Part shown: positions 30,873-42,085 of the stretch, piece after piece
How the letters are laid out: each line of letters opens with the position of its first letter
Position numbering within the stretch: position 1 is the stretch's first letter
Position numbers and translations under genes: made by a program
Source of the DNA: Piezodorus guildinii
Taxonomy: Eukaryota; Arthropoda; Insecta; Hemiptera; Pentatomidae
Direction: 5' to 3'
NCBI GenBank assembly: GCA_023052935.1
Contig: CM041298.1
Coordinates: forward strand, 5,537,344-5,601,343
DNA: 64,000 nucleotides
Notes under the pieces: model-generated
Database searches by the model: none
Told to the model about the DNA's origin: nothing
The model's input: the letters and a program-made list of their open reading frames with translations, nothing else

Positions 30873-31235
30873 AAACAAACGAAATAGACAAATGATTTTT
30901 TTAAAATTTTAATATCTCTTTCTGAAGAAAAGAAATAAGAATCCTAATTGACTAAAGAGATTCATTAAGGAAAATCTGGAAATTAAATAAAGGATTAATA
31001 AAATTGAGAGAAGGGAAGAGTCGGAGAGTGAGGCAGAAGGAATTTTATATTGAGTTATTAATAAACGGACAGCTGGAAAATGAATCGCTGTTATTCCCAA
31101 TTCCTGGAGGGAATAGTTCCAGTAATTCCAGGACGAAGGGGGTCGTCCGATGCCCTGAAATATAGCTCAGGATTATTGCTCCTTCTCTCTCCTGGGAGGA
31201 TCCTTTTAATTTTAAAATAATTTTTTTTTTTAGAG
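30873..31235. other. No gene seen
   Basis: Purine-rich and AT-rich sequence, not matched elsewhere in the window. The 94-codon minus-strand frame (31045-31329) overlaps an HE1 end and is not credible. Confidence 0.4.
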
Positions 31236-31240
31236 AAAAA

Positions 31241-31315
31241 CATCTGGTGCGCGCAATACACGACTTTGACTTACGTCGTTTCTTGTAATCAAGTTGAAAA
31301 ATAAGTACATTACGT
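31241..31315 (+). mobile_element. HE1 5' end fragment
   Basis: ATCTGGTGCGCGCAATACACGAC followed by a mutated subterminal motif (ctttgacttacgtc). Similarity stops after about 70 bp. Confidence 0.7.
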
Positions 31316-31384
31316 ATTGATGGAAACATTTTTTATTTTCAATTACTTATATATGAAACATGTTTATATATATTAATTTATATA

Positions 31385-32168
31385 TTACAACGGAAATACA
31401 TGTTTTAGTTTCCTCTGAGTTCAAATAACAATGTCCCGAAAAAAGGTCAGTGTGTGGTAAATCTGACGCGAAAACGAAAAGTCTCCTGAAACTGAAATTA
31501 CATATTTAAGGCAATACGCCCGAGATGGTACAGAAACTTTTTCACCAAAATCAGCTAACCAGAAGAGCCACTTTATACCATGCATTTTGCACCTTTTTAC
31601 AATGTTTTCAAAAACGGCTCTAACGATTTTGATTAAACTCTATATAAGGCTTTAATATGATGTAGGTTTCATACTGATTGAAATAGTTTGACAGGGCTTA
31701 AATTTTAATATTTTAAATTTTCTTCTTCTAATGTACCTTTCATTTTGTAGATTCTATGAAAAAATATATATCATCTTCTTACCATGGATAAAAAACAGGT
31801 AAATATATTAATTGAACGAATTCGATATCTAACTAAAAGTGCAAGAATTTTTTTTTAATGCAATTTTTTGTTTTTGAACATAAGAACAGTAATATAAACG
31901 GATAATATACCATTGGTAAGCTAAATATTTTAGAAAAAATATTATCTTGTACATAATATTGTAAAAGTTAACGGAAAATGATGAAAAGTCAATAAAACAA
32001 ACAGATTGTCGTATATAATAATTTCATAGATTATTTAATAAAACACATGTTAATAAAACATGTTAAAATTTTTTTAACAATTTATTTTCGTTTCTTAATT
32101 TTTTTTAAAATTCTTAAATTGATATAAATGACTGAGGTAAGTGAAAGTCGTGTGTTGCGCGCACCAGA
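31385..32168 (-). mobile_element. HE1 copy lacking its 3' hairpin
   Basis: The right end reads, on the minus strand, TCTGGTGCGCGCAACACACG then ACTTTCACTTACCTC. The whole interior follows. It stops before the terminal hairpin and its microsatellite is reduced to GTGTGTGG. Confidence 0.88.
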
Positions 32169-32171
32169 TTT

Positions 32172-32880
32172 TTTTCATTAAAAATTGGGTAAAAAGTAAG
32201 CATTTTCAGTTAAATTGCGTAGTGCAACCCACATAATACACAAAGAAAAAAAATCGAGAGACAATGTACCTAAAAAAAAACAAATCAAAATTGATGTAAT
32301 TGATGGTTCTCTTTCATTTTGAATCGTATCCTGGTTACAATAAATGTCAATTGTTAAGAATCCTTTCAACGGGAATGGCGACTTTAACTTAGAATGAAAA
32401 AAAACAAATTAAAACAGTCCTTAAAATATAAAAATCGGGCATATCCTTTGAAATAAAAATTAGTCCTTTTCGGGCGTAAACCACCTCACCCAACCTAATA
32501 TAGACAGTTAGACTTAAGTTATTTCGGACCGATTCTTGCATCGAGAAGAGATTTTCTATATTAAAAAGTGTCCTTTTTAGTGTGGTAATCCTAGTTACCA
32601 GTGAATTATTTCGATTCGTATCCTTTTAAAAGGAGAATCGATTGAAAAATGGAGATTCTCTTTCATTTTGAACCGTATCCTGATTACAATAAATGTCAAT
32701 TGTTAAGAATCCTTTCAACGGAAATGGCGACTTTGACTTAGAATGAAAAAAACAAATTAAAACAGTCCTTAAAATATAAAAATCGGGCATATCCTTTGAA
32801 ATAGTAAAATTAGTTCTTTACGGTCGAACATTTGACCGTATTTTTACCTTATTATATTTGACTATTTTTACTTACAGCAT
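32172..32880. repeat. Direct repeat of about 165 bp, two copies
   Basis: 32308-32470 and 32654-32822 share ttctctttcattttgaa, cgtatcctgrttacaat, gttaagaatcctttcaacg and aaatcgggcatatccttt, with few substitutions. The 180-bp spacer (32471-32653) is not repeated. No coding sequence or match elsewhere. Confidence 0.75.
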
Positions 32881-33344
32881 CGTAGGTAGCTGAACGTAAA
32901 AATGGCAAGGTGATTAAAAAATTTTATATTCCACAGCGGTACTATCAGTGGCCATACGGACTTGGTAAATTAGCCCTTATTAGAGCATATAATAGCCTGC
33001 AAGTCCCATTTACTTTAAATGCTTTTTCCCGATTGCCGGCAGTTCTGGTATAACGAGTCCTCCACGGACGTGACTCGAATCGGGGTAGTTGAATGCCCAC
33101 CTCGCAGGCCCACTAATGAAGTGACACTAAGCCCCGACTGTCCACTAATTAGGGGCGATGCGTCTGATGTGGGGAGCAAACATCTGGTGCGACTCCCACA
33201 GGGCGACAAACATCTGATGTGGTTGTTAGGGCGGCAAACGCTGTGGTCGTCCGTTCAGTTTGCTCTTTGATCACAATGACCAAAGCTCACCTTTCTAATC
33301 AAATATCAAACTTGTCAAAGCAATTATCAACGCTTAAAGCAGTT
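32881..33344. other. GC-richer unassigned block
   Basis: 33030-33260 is unusually GC-rich for this window and contains two copies of caaacatctg near 33177 and 33209. Overlapping antisense frames of 64 and 83 codons are uninformative. It may be an unknown repeat. Confidence 0.35.
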
Positions 33345-34262
33345 AAATTAAAATGACAGTTTTCAAATTTAATTAGAAAAGCTTTGGGAACAATTAAATA
33401 ATATGCTTGAAACTTAGCAGACTGGACTCAAAGCATTATCGTTTGTTTGTTTATTCAATTAACGTCACTTTATGCTACTATGGCTAATCGGACGATGCTA
33501 CATTGGGGGTCCTAAATTTTGTCTATCCAGGTTTAATTAGGATAGGGATCTTTAACGTGACCTGATATCGCACAGGCTCGGGACCACCTTTTTACTTCCC
33601 CTCCAAAGGACGGGAATTCCAGTTTTAGACGGAAATACACGTTTTAGGGTCTCCTGAGTCCAAATGACCAAGTCCCGACAAAAGGTCTGTGTCTATGAGT
33701 CCGTGTGTGTGTGTGTGTGTGTGTCGTAAGTCTAACGCAAAAACGTTAAGTAGTACGATACTGAAATTTCATATTTAAGACAACTATACGCCCGAGACGT
33801 TATAAAACCTTTTTCTTCAAAATTCAGCTTACCAAAAGAGCCACTTTGTACTACGCTATTTGCACCTTTTTACGATTTTCTCCAAAAGGTCTCTTAAGAT
33901 TTTGATTAAACTCGCTATATCGATGTGAAATTTATTGGGCTTTGATATATTGTAGGTTTCATTCTGATTGAAATAGTCTAAGAGGGCTTAAATTCCAATA
34001 TTTAAATTTTCTTCCTTTAACCTACCCTTAATTTTGTACATTCCATAAGATTAACCATATCATCTTTATGACATTGATAAAGGACGGCTAAATATACAAT
34101 TTGGACGAATTTGATGACCAACTAAAGGATAAAAGAGAAAAACCATTTTTTAACGTAATTTTTGGCTATTAAAAAATCCTAGGGCCACTTGCAGGTTTGA
34201 ACCCGCGATCTTTGGCATAGAAAGCTGTTATGCTAGCTCTCATACTGCTACACGTGGTCCTC
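33345..34262 (-). mobile_element. SINE S1 (minus) with an HE1 inserted in it
   Basis: 33449-33612 is the S1 tail and body. 34164-34262 is the S1 tRNA-like head on the minus strand, with B box GGTTCAAACC as complement near 34192-34201. Between them lies an HE1 fragment. 33345-33449 also matches sequence following the S1 copy at 42337, so the repeated unit extends past the SINE tail. Confidence 0.75.
33613..34163 (-). mobile_element. HE1 copy nested in S1, both ends trimmed
   Basis: The minus-strand HE1 interior and 3' region include a TG microsatellite at 33703-33724. The terminal hairpin is missing (sequence starts at the gaattccag block) and about 300 bp of the 5' end are missing. Confidence 0.8.
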
Positions 34263-34340
34263 CCAAACTATATATTATAGTTATTGAGAAATTTTACACA
34301 CCATAAAACATTATACATTAAAGGTCTAATCTGGAAACTT

Positions 34341-35432
34341 TTCCTCTGTGGTATAGTGACTAAAGTGGTATAGTAGCACAATAGCCTTCTATGTCCTAGG
34401 TCGTAGGGGCTTTGAAGGTGGTCCTACGCTTTTTTAATTGAAGTGAAAAAATCTGGTGCGGGCAACACACGACTTTCACTTCACCTCTATTAAATTAAAT
34501 TGAATTTATATAGAAACATGTGTTTTATTAAAAAATCTATTATATTATTATCAAAATAATCAGTTAGTTTTATGTTCATTTCATCAATCTCTATTAACTT
34601 TTAAAAGCTTGTGTATGAGATAATATTTTTTCTAAAAGCTTTAGCTTTCCAACATGTCTATTATACCATACATGTATATTACTGCTCTTATGTTTGAAAA
34701 CAAAAAATTGCATTAAAAAAATATTTATGTTTTCTCATCAGCGTTAACAAGATAATATAGTTATTTTTATAGAATCAACCAAATTAAAAGTATTTTAGAG
34801 AAAGAAAATTTAAAATATCGGTATTTAAGCCTTATCACACCATTTTTATCCGAATGAAACCTACATGATATTAAAGCCCCATTAAATTTTACATCGATAT
34901 AGCGAGTTTAATCAAAATCGTCCGTTCCGTTTTCGATAAAATCGAAAAAAGCTGCAAAATGCATAGTATAAAGTGTCTCTTCTGGTAAGCTCATTTTGAT
35001 GAAAAATGTTTTGACACGTCTCGGGCGTATAGTTGTCTTAAATATGAAACTTCAGATTCATAGGACTTACATTTTTTCGCCCGGGAGTTACCACACACAC
35101 ACTCACACACACACAACAGACACACACACACCCCTTTGTGTTATTTGGACCCTAAAACGTGTATTCCCGTTGAAAACTGGAACTCGAAAATTTCCACGAT
35201 CGCAATACTTCCCCTTACTAAATATAGTAAGTGAAAGTAAAAATCCTTAGTTTTGCCGCCCTTCGGAGGGGACGTAAAAAGGTGGTGCCGAGCCTGTGCG
35301 ATGTCGGTACTCGTTAAAGATCCCTATCCTAATTAAACCTGAATTCCCAAAATAAAGGACTCCCGTTGTAGCATCGTCTAGTTGGCCACAGTAGCATAAA
35401 GTGACAATATCTAAACAAATAAACGTCATAAA
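34341..35432 (+). mobile_element. SINE S1 (plus) with an HE1 inserted in it
   Basis: 34341-34446 is an S1 head with A-box-like sequence (gtggtatagtgac) and a decayed B box. 35243-35432 is the S1 body and tail, from atccttagttttgccg to gaataaacg-like sequence. Removing the HE1 at 34452-35242 restores the S1 sequence gaagtgaaaaatccttag, as seen uninterrupted at 36251. Confidence 0.82.
34452..35242 (+). mobile_element. HE1 copy with precise boundaries
   Basis: It runs from TCTGGTGCGGGC to GTAAGTGAAAGTAAAA. The subterminal motif ACTTTCACTT is intact, the interior has an early deletion, and the CA microsatellite (35092-35130) is interrupted. Because it splits a SINE whose empty form is known, it shows that HE1 insertion adds nothing beyond the element except possibly an A run. 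Confidence 0.9.
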
Positions 35433-35676
35433 TTTTTGAGGATGTAAAAAAGTTACAAAATCAAAATATACCCCTGCTAAAAAACCTATTCACGTTAAAA
35501 TTTATTGATTATAAAATTTGCAGATTGACGAAAATGACATGTAAATTAAATTCTCTAGACAGTAATTTATATTGTCATGCTCCTTTTAAAATTCGCTGTT
35601 TTCAAATTTTATTCAACTTGGAGTTTATTGAGACGTTTCAAGAAGGTAAGTAAAAGTCGTGTGTGCATGCACTAGA
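35433..35676 (-). mobile_element. HE1 5' end fragment, diverged
   Basis: About 35590-35671 reads on the minus strand as TCTAGTGCATGCACACACG then ACTTTTACTTACCTT. The upstream 150 bp are AT-rich and unassigned. Confidence 0.6.
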
Positions 35677-36171
35677 TTTTTTTCAGTTGTGAAATAATCC
35701 CGTTTTGGAGAAAGGAAATCCACTATAAACGGAGGATTCTTCCTGGAATTTAATTGACGGGGGTCTAGTGTCCATTTGAATCCTGCCTGGAAGGAAATGG
35801 ATGTCGGGTGTACAAAAGATGGGACGGTAGAGGAAATGGGGACATTGTAAGGGGTAGGATCTGTCCGCTCTATAGGGGCTGTCAGGACCTTACAGGATAT
35901 CTTCCTCACAGGATACTCCACGTTCGTTAATCATTAGTCCATCGCCACTCCCGCAGCTACTTCTTATTCTTCACCAAACCAGATCTTTTTCAATAGTTTA
36001 CTTAGTAAATAATGCAAACGCAAATTGGGGACGGTTAGTTCGAAATCCATTCTTTGCTATAAATTTACTAATTGAAATTAATTAATCACCCTGAAAGGAC
36101 GAGAAACTGTTTTCGGAAACCTATTATTACATCACGTGCTAGCCAAAAGCTCAAAACATAATGAATTCAGT
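35677..36171. other. No supported gene
   Basis: A 98-codon minus-strand frame at 35625-35921 starts beyond the HE1 end and lacks domain features. Composition is mixed and no repeat match was seen. Confidence 0.4.
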
Positions 36172-36361
36172 GCAGCATGGTGGTTAGCATAACAGCCTAC
36201 AATGCCCAAGGTCCCAAGTTAAAACGAGCAAGTGGCCCTTGGATTTTTTATTGGGAGTGAAAAATCCTTAGTTATATTAGTCCGTCCTTCGGAGGGGACA
36301 TTAAAAGGTGTTCCTAAGACTGTACGATGTTAGGTACTCGTTATAGATCACTATCCTAATA
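36172..36361 (+). mobile_element. SINE S1, 3'-truncated
   Basis: The head gcatggtggttagcataaca is a good A box. The B box region is mutated (gtcccaagttaaaac). The body follows to gatcactatcctaataaaa, where it joins a jockey fragment. Confidence 0.7.
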
Positions 36362-36480
36362 AAAGACGCCCCGGAGGGTTATCAGGAATTGAAGAGAGAA
36401 CAATGATTAAACAAGTGGATTAGAGCGGGAATCGAGTTTTTCGTGGAAGGAATGATACCTGATACGGGCCAAATAATTTA
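36362..36480 (-). pseudogene. Jockey J1 C-terminal fragment
   Basis: The minus strand encodes the degraded end of ORF2: a TRYHSFHEKLDS segment and an SIPDNPPGRL-like segment. Confidence 0.65.
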
Positions 36481-36668
36481 AAGATAAAACATTTGTAAGG
36501 TAAATTTCTAATAGAAGAACAGTATACCGTTGGTATATAGCACCTATATTAGTAATGGTATATCCCTTTTCAAGATACGTAGAAACCAAGTTACGTCTGA
36601 TAAATAAATAAAAGTCTGCCTGTACCGGTTTAAAAAAACCTGTCTGTGTGTAATAATGTGTAAAAAAA

Positions 36669-37344
36669 TCTGGTGCGGGCAACCCATGACTTTCACTTAC
36701 CTCCATTTTTAAAATCAATGAAAGAATTTTCAAATTCAGTTAGAGATAAAATACGTGAAACTATTAAACAATTAATTAAATTGAATTTATATAGAAACAT
36801 GTGTTTTATTAAAAAATCTATTATATTATTATTTAATATAATCAGTTAGTTTTATCTTCTTTTCATCACTCTCTATTAACTTTTAAATGGTTGTGTATGA
36901 GATAATATTTTTTCTAAAATCTTTAGCTTTCCAACGGTATATCACACATGTATATTACTGCTCTTATGTTAAATAACGAAAAATTGCATTAAAAAAATAA
37001 ACATCGATGTAGCGAGTTTAATCAAAATCATCGGAACCGTTTTCGAGAAAACCGAAAAAAGGTGCAGAATGCATGGTATAAAGTGGCTCTTCTGGTAAGC
37101 TCATTTTGATGAAAAAAGTTTTGTAACGTCTCGGGCATATAGCTGTCTTAAATATGAAGTTTCAGTTTCATAGGACTTACCGTTTCCGCCCAGGAGTTAC
37201 CACACCACACACACACAGAACTTTTTTTCGGGACTTATTTGGACTCAAGGGTCCCTAAAACGTGTATTTCCGTTGAAAACTGGAATTCGAAAATTTTCAC
37301 GATCGTAATACTTCCCTTACTATATATAGTAAGTGAAAGTAAAA
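36669..37344 (+). mobile_element. HE1 copy, internally deleted
   Basis: Both ends are intact (TCTGGTGCGGGC; hairpin and GTAAGTGAAAGTAAAA). About 230 bp between the cattaaaaaaat block and the catcgatgtagcgag block are missing. Confidence 0.9.
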
Positions 37345-38224
37345 CTAGTGGAATTTGATCAAAAATAAAATTACCTTCTAAACGAAAAACGAATCCTTCA
37401 AATCGGTTCAGAAATTATATTACCATTTGTGATACGAATCATTAATCGCTTTTCATATTAGTTAATTGCCTATAAACAGCTATATAAACAGTTATACCTT
37501 AATATAATTATTTGGAAATAATAAACCATTGTGTAATAATTTGCTGCTGTTCTACGTTAATTTATTTTTCAAATCTATTTTTTTTAAATAGTGGGATAAG
37601 CAAAAGCGGTATGTTACTTGCAAGAAATTTTTATGAAAATATGAGCATTACCAAAGGCATAATAGCTTCTAAAAATACCATTACCGCCCAGAAGAAAACT
37701 TGATACAGAACACTGCTGGCTATAAAATTCGTTTTCATAATTTGGTTTATTTCCTTGGTAATATCATTGAGGTGTTTCAGGAAAGGCCGTATGGGCTTTT
37801 AGTATCAAAGCTTCGACCTATTTTATCGGAGATCTGATTCTCCTGCCGATAATATTCCGGTGTTGTAGACTGTCCGGGTGTGTCGTAAAGTTTTATTGTT
37901 ATCGTACCGAAGACCCTTTCCAACCAAATGATATCGTTATTATCTGATAATGGCCAAAAATCGGTTCTTGTGGGGGAAATTTTGAGGCGCTATGGTTAAA
38001 CGTGGGGAAATCTTTTTGGATTTACATGGTAGAAAAAAAAAAGAAAAAGGTAAAAGGTTTTCTTAACGTTATTTTAAAAGCATATGAAGATAACCAACAT
38101 TTATTTATTGTTGGCGCAACGGCCCTGCAAGAACCTGGTCCTCTTTTATATCTCTTAATTCTCTCATATATTCATAAACATTTAGTACTTTTAAAAGTTC
38201 ATGTTACCCAGTTACACGGCTAGT
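37345..38224. other. No supported gene
   Basis: Probably single-copy or old repeat. A hairpin with 7-bp arms TTATCGG/CCGATAA lies at 37823-37852. Frames of 63 and 73 codons show no features. The phrase agctatataaacagttatacc (37478-37498) also occurs near 29072. Confidence 0.4.
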
Positions 38225-38698
38225 TAAAGTGGCTCCTTCTCTCCACATGTTAACAATATTACCTCGGATCATATCTTCACTAAACTATCATCCGCCCTAT
38301 ATCCATAGTCTCCTTCAATTTAAATCCTCAGTCCACTCACTTAAAACAAGATCGCGCCATTCTGACATTTACATTTCAACCTCGCTGGCTGTAACCAGTG
38401 CTGCGGCTGAGGGGAGGCGCTGGGATCCTTTGGACTCCAACAGTGGGGGGTATAAGCCCCGCCCGGGGTTCCCTAGCTGATTGTAAATATTGTTCTAGCG
38501 TATGAATGTGACATGTATTGTTTATTTATTTGTATTTATTTTATCTACAAATTTTGTTATTGTATGCGTTTATTTAGTTTGGTTTCATTTTATGTAATTT
38601 GACATTTCGTTGGTTTATATTGTAAATATTGTATGAATGGAGCAATATTATTATTGTCCATTTTGACAAACTGTAATACGTACGAATATATTAATAAA
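38225..38698 (+). mobile_element. LINE 3' UTR repeat L3, copy 1
   Basis: Matches the reverse complement of 42990-43330. Shared landmarks are tgcggctgag, ggcgctgggatcct, cctagctgattgtaaat and the AT-rich tail ending acgaatatattaataaa. Because its 3' end is constant and its start varies between copies, it behaves like a 5'-truncated LINE 3' UTR. Confidence 0.6.
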
Positions 38699-38880
38699 GT
38701 TTATGCACATTTCAACCCCAGAATTAAAACTTTTGATCTTTCCTATATTATCCACTTTAATACCCTCTGGAATTCTCTACCTACCCATATACTTCATGCT
38801 TCTTCACCGTCCTCATTTAAATCCCAACTTATCCATCATGTCCTGTCATCCCAAAATTATGCTTAACAATTACAATATCT
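38699..38880 (+). pseudogene. J2-like LINE C-terminal fragment
   Basis: The frame at 38633-38866 ends FDLSYIIHFNTLWNSLPTHI then SPSSFKSQLIHHVLSSQ. The LWNSLP...SFK..L..H pattern is the C-terminal signature of jockey/CR1 ORF2 and resembles the J2 tail at 6180-6270. Confidence 0.6.
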
Positions 38881-38893
38881 ATATCTGGTTATT

Positions 38894-39144
38894 AAATTTT
38901 GAATGAAGAAAATTAGTGTCTTGGAACGTCTCGGACGTATAGTTGTCTTGAATATGAAATGTCAGTTTCGTACGTCTTTTCGTTTTCACCCTTGAATCAA
39001 CATGCTCGGACACGCAGAAACACACAAAGACCTTTTTGCTCGACTTGCTAATCTGGACCCAAGGTACCCTAAAACGTGCATTTCCGTTGAAAACTGGAAT
39101 CCGAAAACTCGCAATACTTTCCTTTACGTAAGCGAAAGTAAAAA
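38894..39144 (+). mobile_element. HE1 3' third, diverged
   Basis: Contains the tgaagaaaattagtgtcttg to gaaagtaaaa part. The CA microsatellite is nearly gone and the inner hairpin arm is decayed (CTTTACGTAAGCGAAAGT). Confidence 0.8.
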
Positions 39145-39167
39145 AAGTTTCCACTCACCTACCAGAC

Positions 39168-39205
39168 GCCCTGATGATGACCCACAATGGGGGTCGAATC
39201 GTTGG
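39168..39205 (+). ncRNA. Hammerhead-like motif, variant stem II
   Basis: GCC, CTGATGA (39171-39177), an extra T, stem II GACCC/GGGTC, then GAAT in place of GAAA, and GGC that can pair with the leading GCC. Relative to the 15740 copy, both strands of stem II have changed while pairing is kept. No element boundary could be fixed around it. Confidence 0.45.
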
Positions 39206-39437
39206 CAAACAATAAAATAGTTGAAACTATTCAGTTGTTTCATTTAATGACCACCACCCGGACTAATTCCTTCAGAAAGTAAAAAAACCTAAAATTTTTA
39301 AGGTGTAAATTTTTACAGCCAAAAGGATAATTAATAAGTTATAAATAAGAAAATATAATCAAAGGTATTTTCATTTTTAAAATTTTTATCTAGCTATAAA
39401 TATATTAATTTTTAAATTTTCTAGAGTTTTTGAAGTA
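39206..39437. other. No gene seen
   Basis: AT-rich sequence between the hammerhead-like motif and the mariner. Confidence 0.4.
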
Positions 39438-40361
39438 TTGGGTTGTGTCATACGAAATGTCCGTTTTAAAGGTAAAGGATTTTTTTTTTAAATACGATAT
39501 GAAAACAAGATAATTTTATTCGAAGTATTTACCTTCTTTTCCTACATATTTCTCCCAACGTGACACCAACTTTTTTATCCCCGAACTGAAAAACTCTGAG
39601 CCTTGAAGTGAAACAAAATCTGAAAACGCACTTTTCACTTGATTATCATTTTCAAAAAGTTTTCCTTTGACGAAGTTGTCTGAATTCCTGAACAGGTGGT
39701 AATCTGTCGGAGACAAGTCGGGAGAATATGGTGGGTGCGGAAAAACTTCGTAGCCCAGTTCTTTCAATTTTTGCACGGTATGTTTTGAAACATGGGGTCT
39801 TGCTGCCGCTCAGTGAGATCATGAGGTACCCATGTATCGAGCTTTTTTACTTTCCCAATACATTTTAAATGTCTGGAAATGGTAGATGCACTTGCATTTA
39901 GTTGTGCTGAGAGTCCTTTAACTGTTCGGTAGGGGTTTCCTTCTACTGTATGTTTGAGAACATCGTTGTCTATTACGGACGGAGGTCTTCCTCGGGGCAA
40001 GTTTTCCAAGTCGGTATCCCCAGCTGAAAACTTAGCAAACCAACGACGAATGGTCCGTTCATCAACACTCCTTTCCCCAAACGCCTTGAAAATATTTCTA
40101 GCGGCCTCAGCTGCTGAATGGCCGAGTTTAAACTCGTACAAAAATATTATTCCAAAATCGCGTGTTTCAATGTTCATATATGGAGGTATACTAAAAAGTG
40201 GGTAATTGATTGGGAAGCTAATGTTTATAATACAGAAGTAGCGGATTAGTAACTGTTTACTTTAAATATGTAAACATTCGGAAGAAAACAACAGAGACCT
40301 GCAAAATCCTTTATGTATTTCAGAAACTATAAAAACGGACTTTTCATGTGAAACAACCCAA
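39438..40361 (-). mobile_element. Mariner copy 3, internally deleted
   Basis: A 924-bp element between TA dinucleotides at 39436-39437 and 40362-40363, with TTGGGTTGT-type inverted ends. On the minus strand 39764-40177 encodes the N-terminus (MNIETRDFGIIFLYEFKLGH, RRWFAKFSAGD, RGRPPS, WVPHDLTERQQ). The deletion junction then throws the frame out, giving DPMFQNIPCKN. The C-terminal part (39516-39776: KLKELGYEVF, YSPDLSPTDYHLFRN) is in another frame. The first two catalytic Asp residues are missing. Confidence 0.92.
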
Positions 40362-40439
40362 TATTATCCAAAAAAGTGTTAAATTCGCGGTTTTAAAGTC
40401 AGAAAAGAATGAAAAAAAAACTAATCAATTAAACGATTT

Positions 40440-40678
40440 CAAATGATTTGAACAAATGATTTTTTTTTTTCACCCCTGCCTCGCCTTTGAAGGGTATACG
40501 GAGATTTCTCGGGCCCGGGGGGGTGACGGGTGAGGATAAATGCTGAGATAAACCCCTCCCCCATATTCCGAGACTCGAACTTGTCATTATTTTGTTCCAA
40601 GTTTTTGGTTCTCTGTTGCAAGGCAACTCGTGTTGAAAGCAACGCGCGCTAACCTACTCCAGCTATCCTACCCCTAAA
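40440..40678 (-). mobile_element. tRNA-like SINE S4
   Basis: On the minus strand: GGGGTAGGATAGCTGGAGTA, an A-box-like TAGCTGGAGTAGG, a long insert, and AAGTTCGAGTCTCG as B box near 40568-40581. A GC-rich body ends in an A-rich tail (40458-40471 as T). A/B spacing is longer than in a tRNA. Single copy in the window, so the call is tentative. Confidence 0.45.
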
Positions 40679-41013
40679 AAAACCGTTTGAACCATAAACA
40701 TAACGATTCCAATCTCGCAGCTTAATTTAAAATAAACTAAAGATTTATATAAACAAAATAAAAATTGTACAATGCTTGCTAGAACAATAAGAACGGAAAG
40801 AGCTGGAACTAAATAATGCTGGAATTTAATTAGCGGAAGAAAGTGGAGGTTTTACACCTGTGCTTCTACCGACCGCTTCTTTATATTACTTCCCTTACAG
40901 GCTGCGTCTAAAATATTACTGTAATTGTATCATTAATTATAAATTACTTATTAAATTATTTTTACCAGGATATTGTACCAGACTTAAGATAATTTATAAT
41001 TATATTTCATTGA
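40679..41013. other. No gene seen
   Basis: AT-rich insertion site of the following jockey. Nothing else was recognised. Confidence 0.4.
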
Positions 41014-41855
41014 TGCCGATGACACTTGTGTGTTATCAGTCAATCCAACTGCTGCTTCTCAAACTCTCCAATCCCACATCAGAGACCTTGAGGTATGGTG
41101 TCAGAATTGGCGAATTAAAATAAATTCCAACAAATCCCACCAAATAACCTTTACCCTTCGTCGTGACATCTTCCCCTATGACATCCTGCCCTACAGTTCC
41201 TTTAATAATATTCCACTTTTTCCGGTTGAACAGATCCACTACCTAGTTCTAGTTCTACCGACTTCTACTTGACAAACGTCTAACATGGAATCCCCACACT
41301 AGACTGAAACGACAAGAAACTGCTCGCCGCTTTCGGTTACTTCAACACTTACTAGACAAACGGTCAAAGCTTCCTCTTAACTACAAAAGACTCATCTACA
41401 TGACCATCATAAAACCTATCTGGACTTATGGAGTAGAGCTATGGAGGTCTACTAAACCATCGAATTTCTCTCGTATCCAATCCTTACAATCCAAAATCCT
41501 TCGTAAAATCCTCTATACTCCATATTTTGTCACGAATAAAATTATCCATAAAAACGTTAATGTTCCATATGTTACTGATTTAGCTCGAACCAGGTATCAT
41601 TCATTCCATGAAAAACTCCATTCCACTCTAATCCACTGGTTTCCATTCTGTCTTCCTCCTCAATTCCTGATAACCCTCCGAGGCGTCTGAAAAGAAGATG
41701 GCCCCGAGACCTTCTAGTTTAGGATATATTTAGAGTGGTGTCTCTACATGTATTTCATGTCAATTTACTATATGTTTATCACATTTACTTGATGTATTTT
41801 CTGTACAGTTGATATAATATCAATATCAATAAATATGTTTAAAATGAAAAAAAAA
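41014..41855 (+). pseudogene. Jockey J1 copy with 12-bp TSD
   Basis: The duplication ATATTTCATTGA lies at 41002-41013 and 41856-41867. The insertion starts inside the catalytic motif (DADDTCVLSV, with the Y lost at the junction). It continues DLEVWCQNWRIKINSNKSHQ, then after a frameshift KPIWTYGVELWRSTKPSN, KILRKILYTPYFVTNK, RTRYHSFHEKL, and ends with a stop, 3' UTR and A-rich tail. It provides a clean reference for the J1 3' end. Confidence 0.92.
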
Positions 41856-41959
41856 ATATTTCATTGAACTTCAGCTGTATTTGATTATAAAAGAAGTAAA
41901 TATTCAAATAAAGAATATGTAGAGAATTTACTGATTGGCAACAGTGTAGTAAATGTTCA

Positions 41960-42085
41960 AAAAAATTAGGTCTTGACGACATCTTCTTTTCAGACGCCTC
42001 AGAGGAAGTGAGGATAGAAACTAGTGGGTCAGAGAGAGAATGGAGTTTGTCGTGAAAGGAATGGGTACATAGTGCGGGCCAAATC
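41960..42085 (-). pseudogene. Jockey J1 C-terminal fragment
   Basis: The minus strand encodes a diverged HSFHDKLHSLSDPLVSIL segment and the start of the 3' UTR. It abuts J2 in opposite orientation. Confidence 0.65.

Noticed and set aside
33015..33270. Overlapping antisense frames in a GC-rich block.
   Set aside because: Both strands open over the same interval, as expected by chance in GC-rich DNA. No motif.
37823..37852. Hairpin TTATCGG/CCGATAA as a regulatory RNA.
   Set aside because: A single 7-bp stem without conservation or context is expected by chance.
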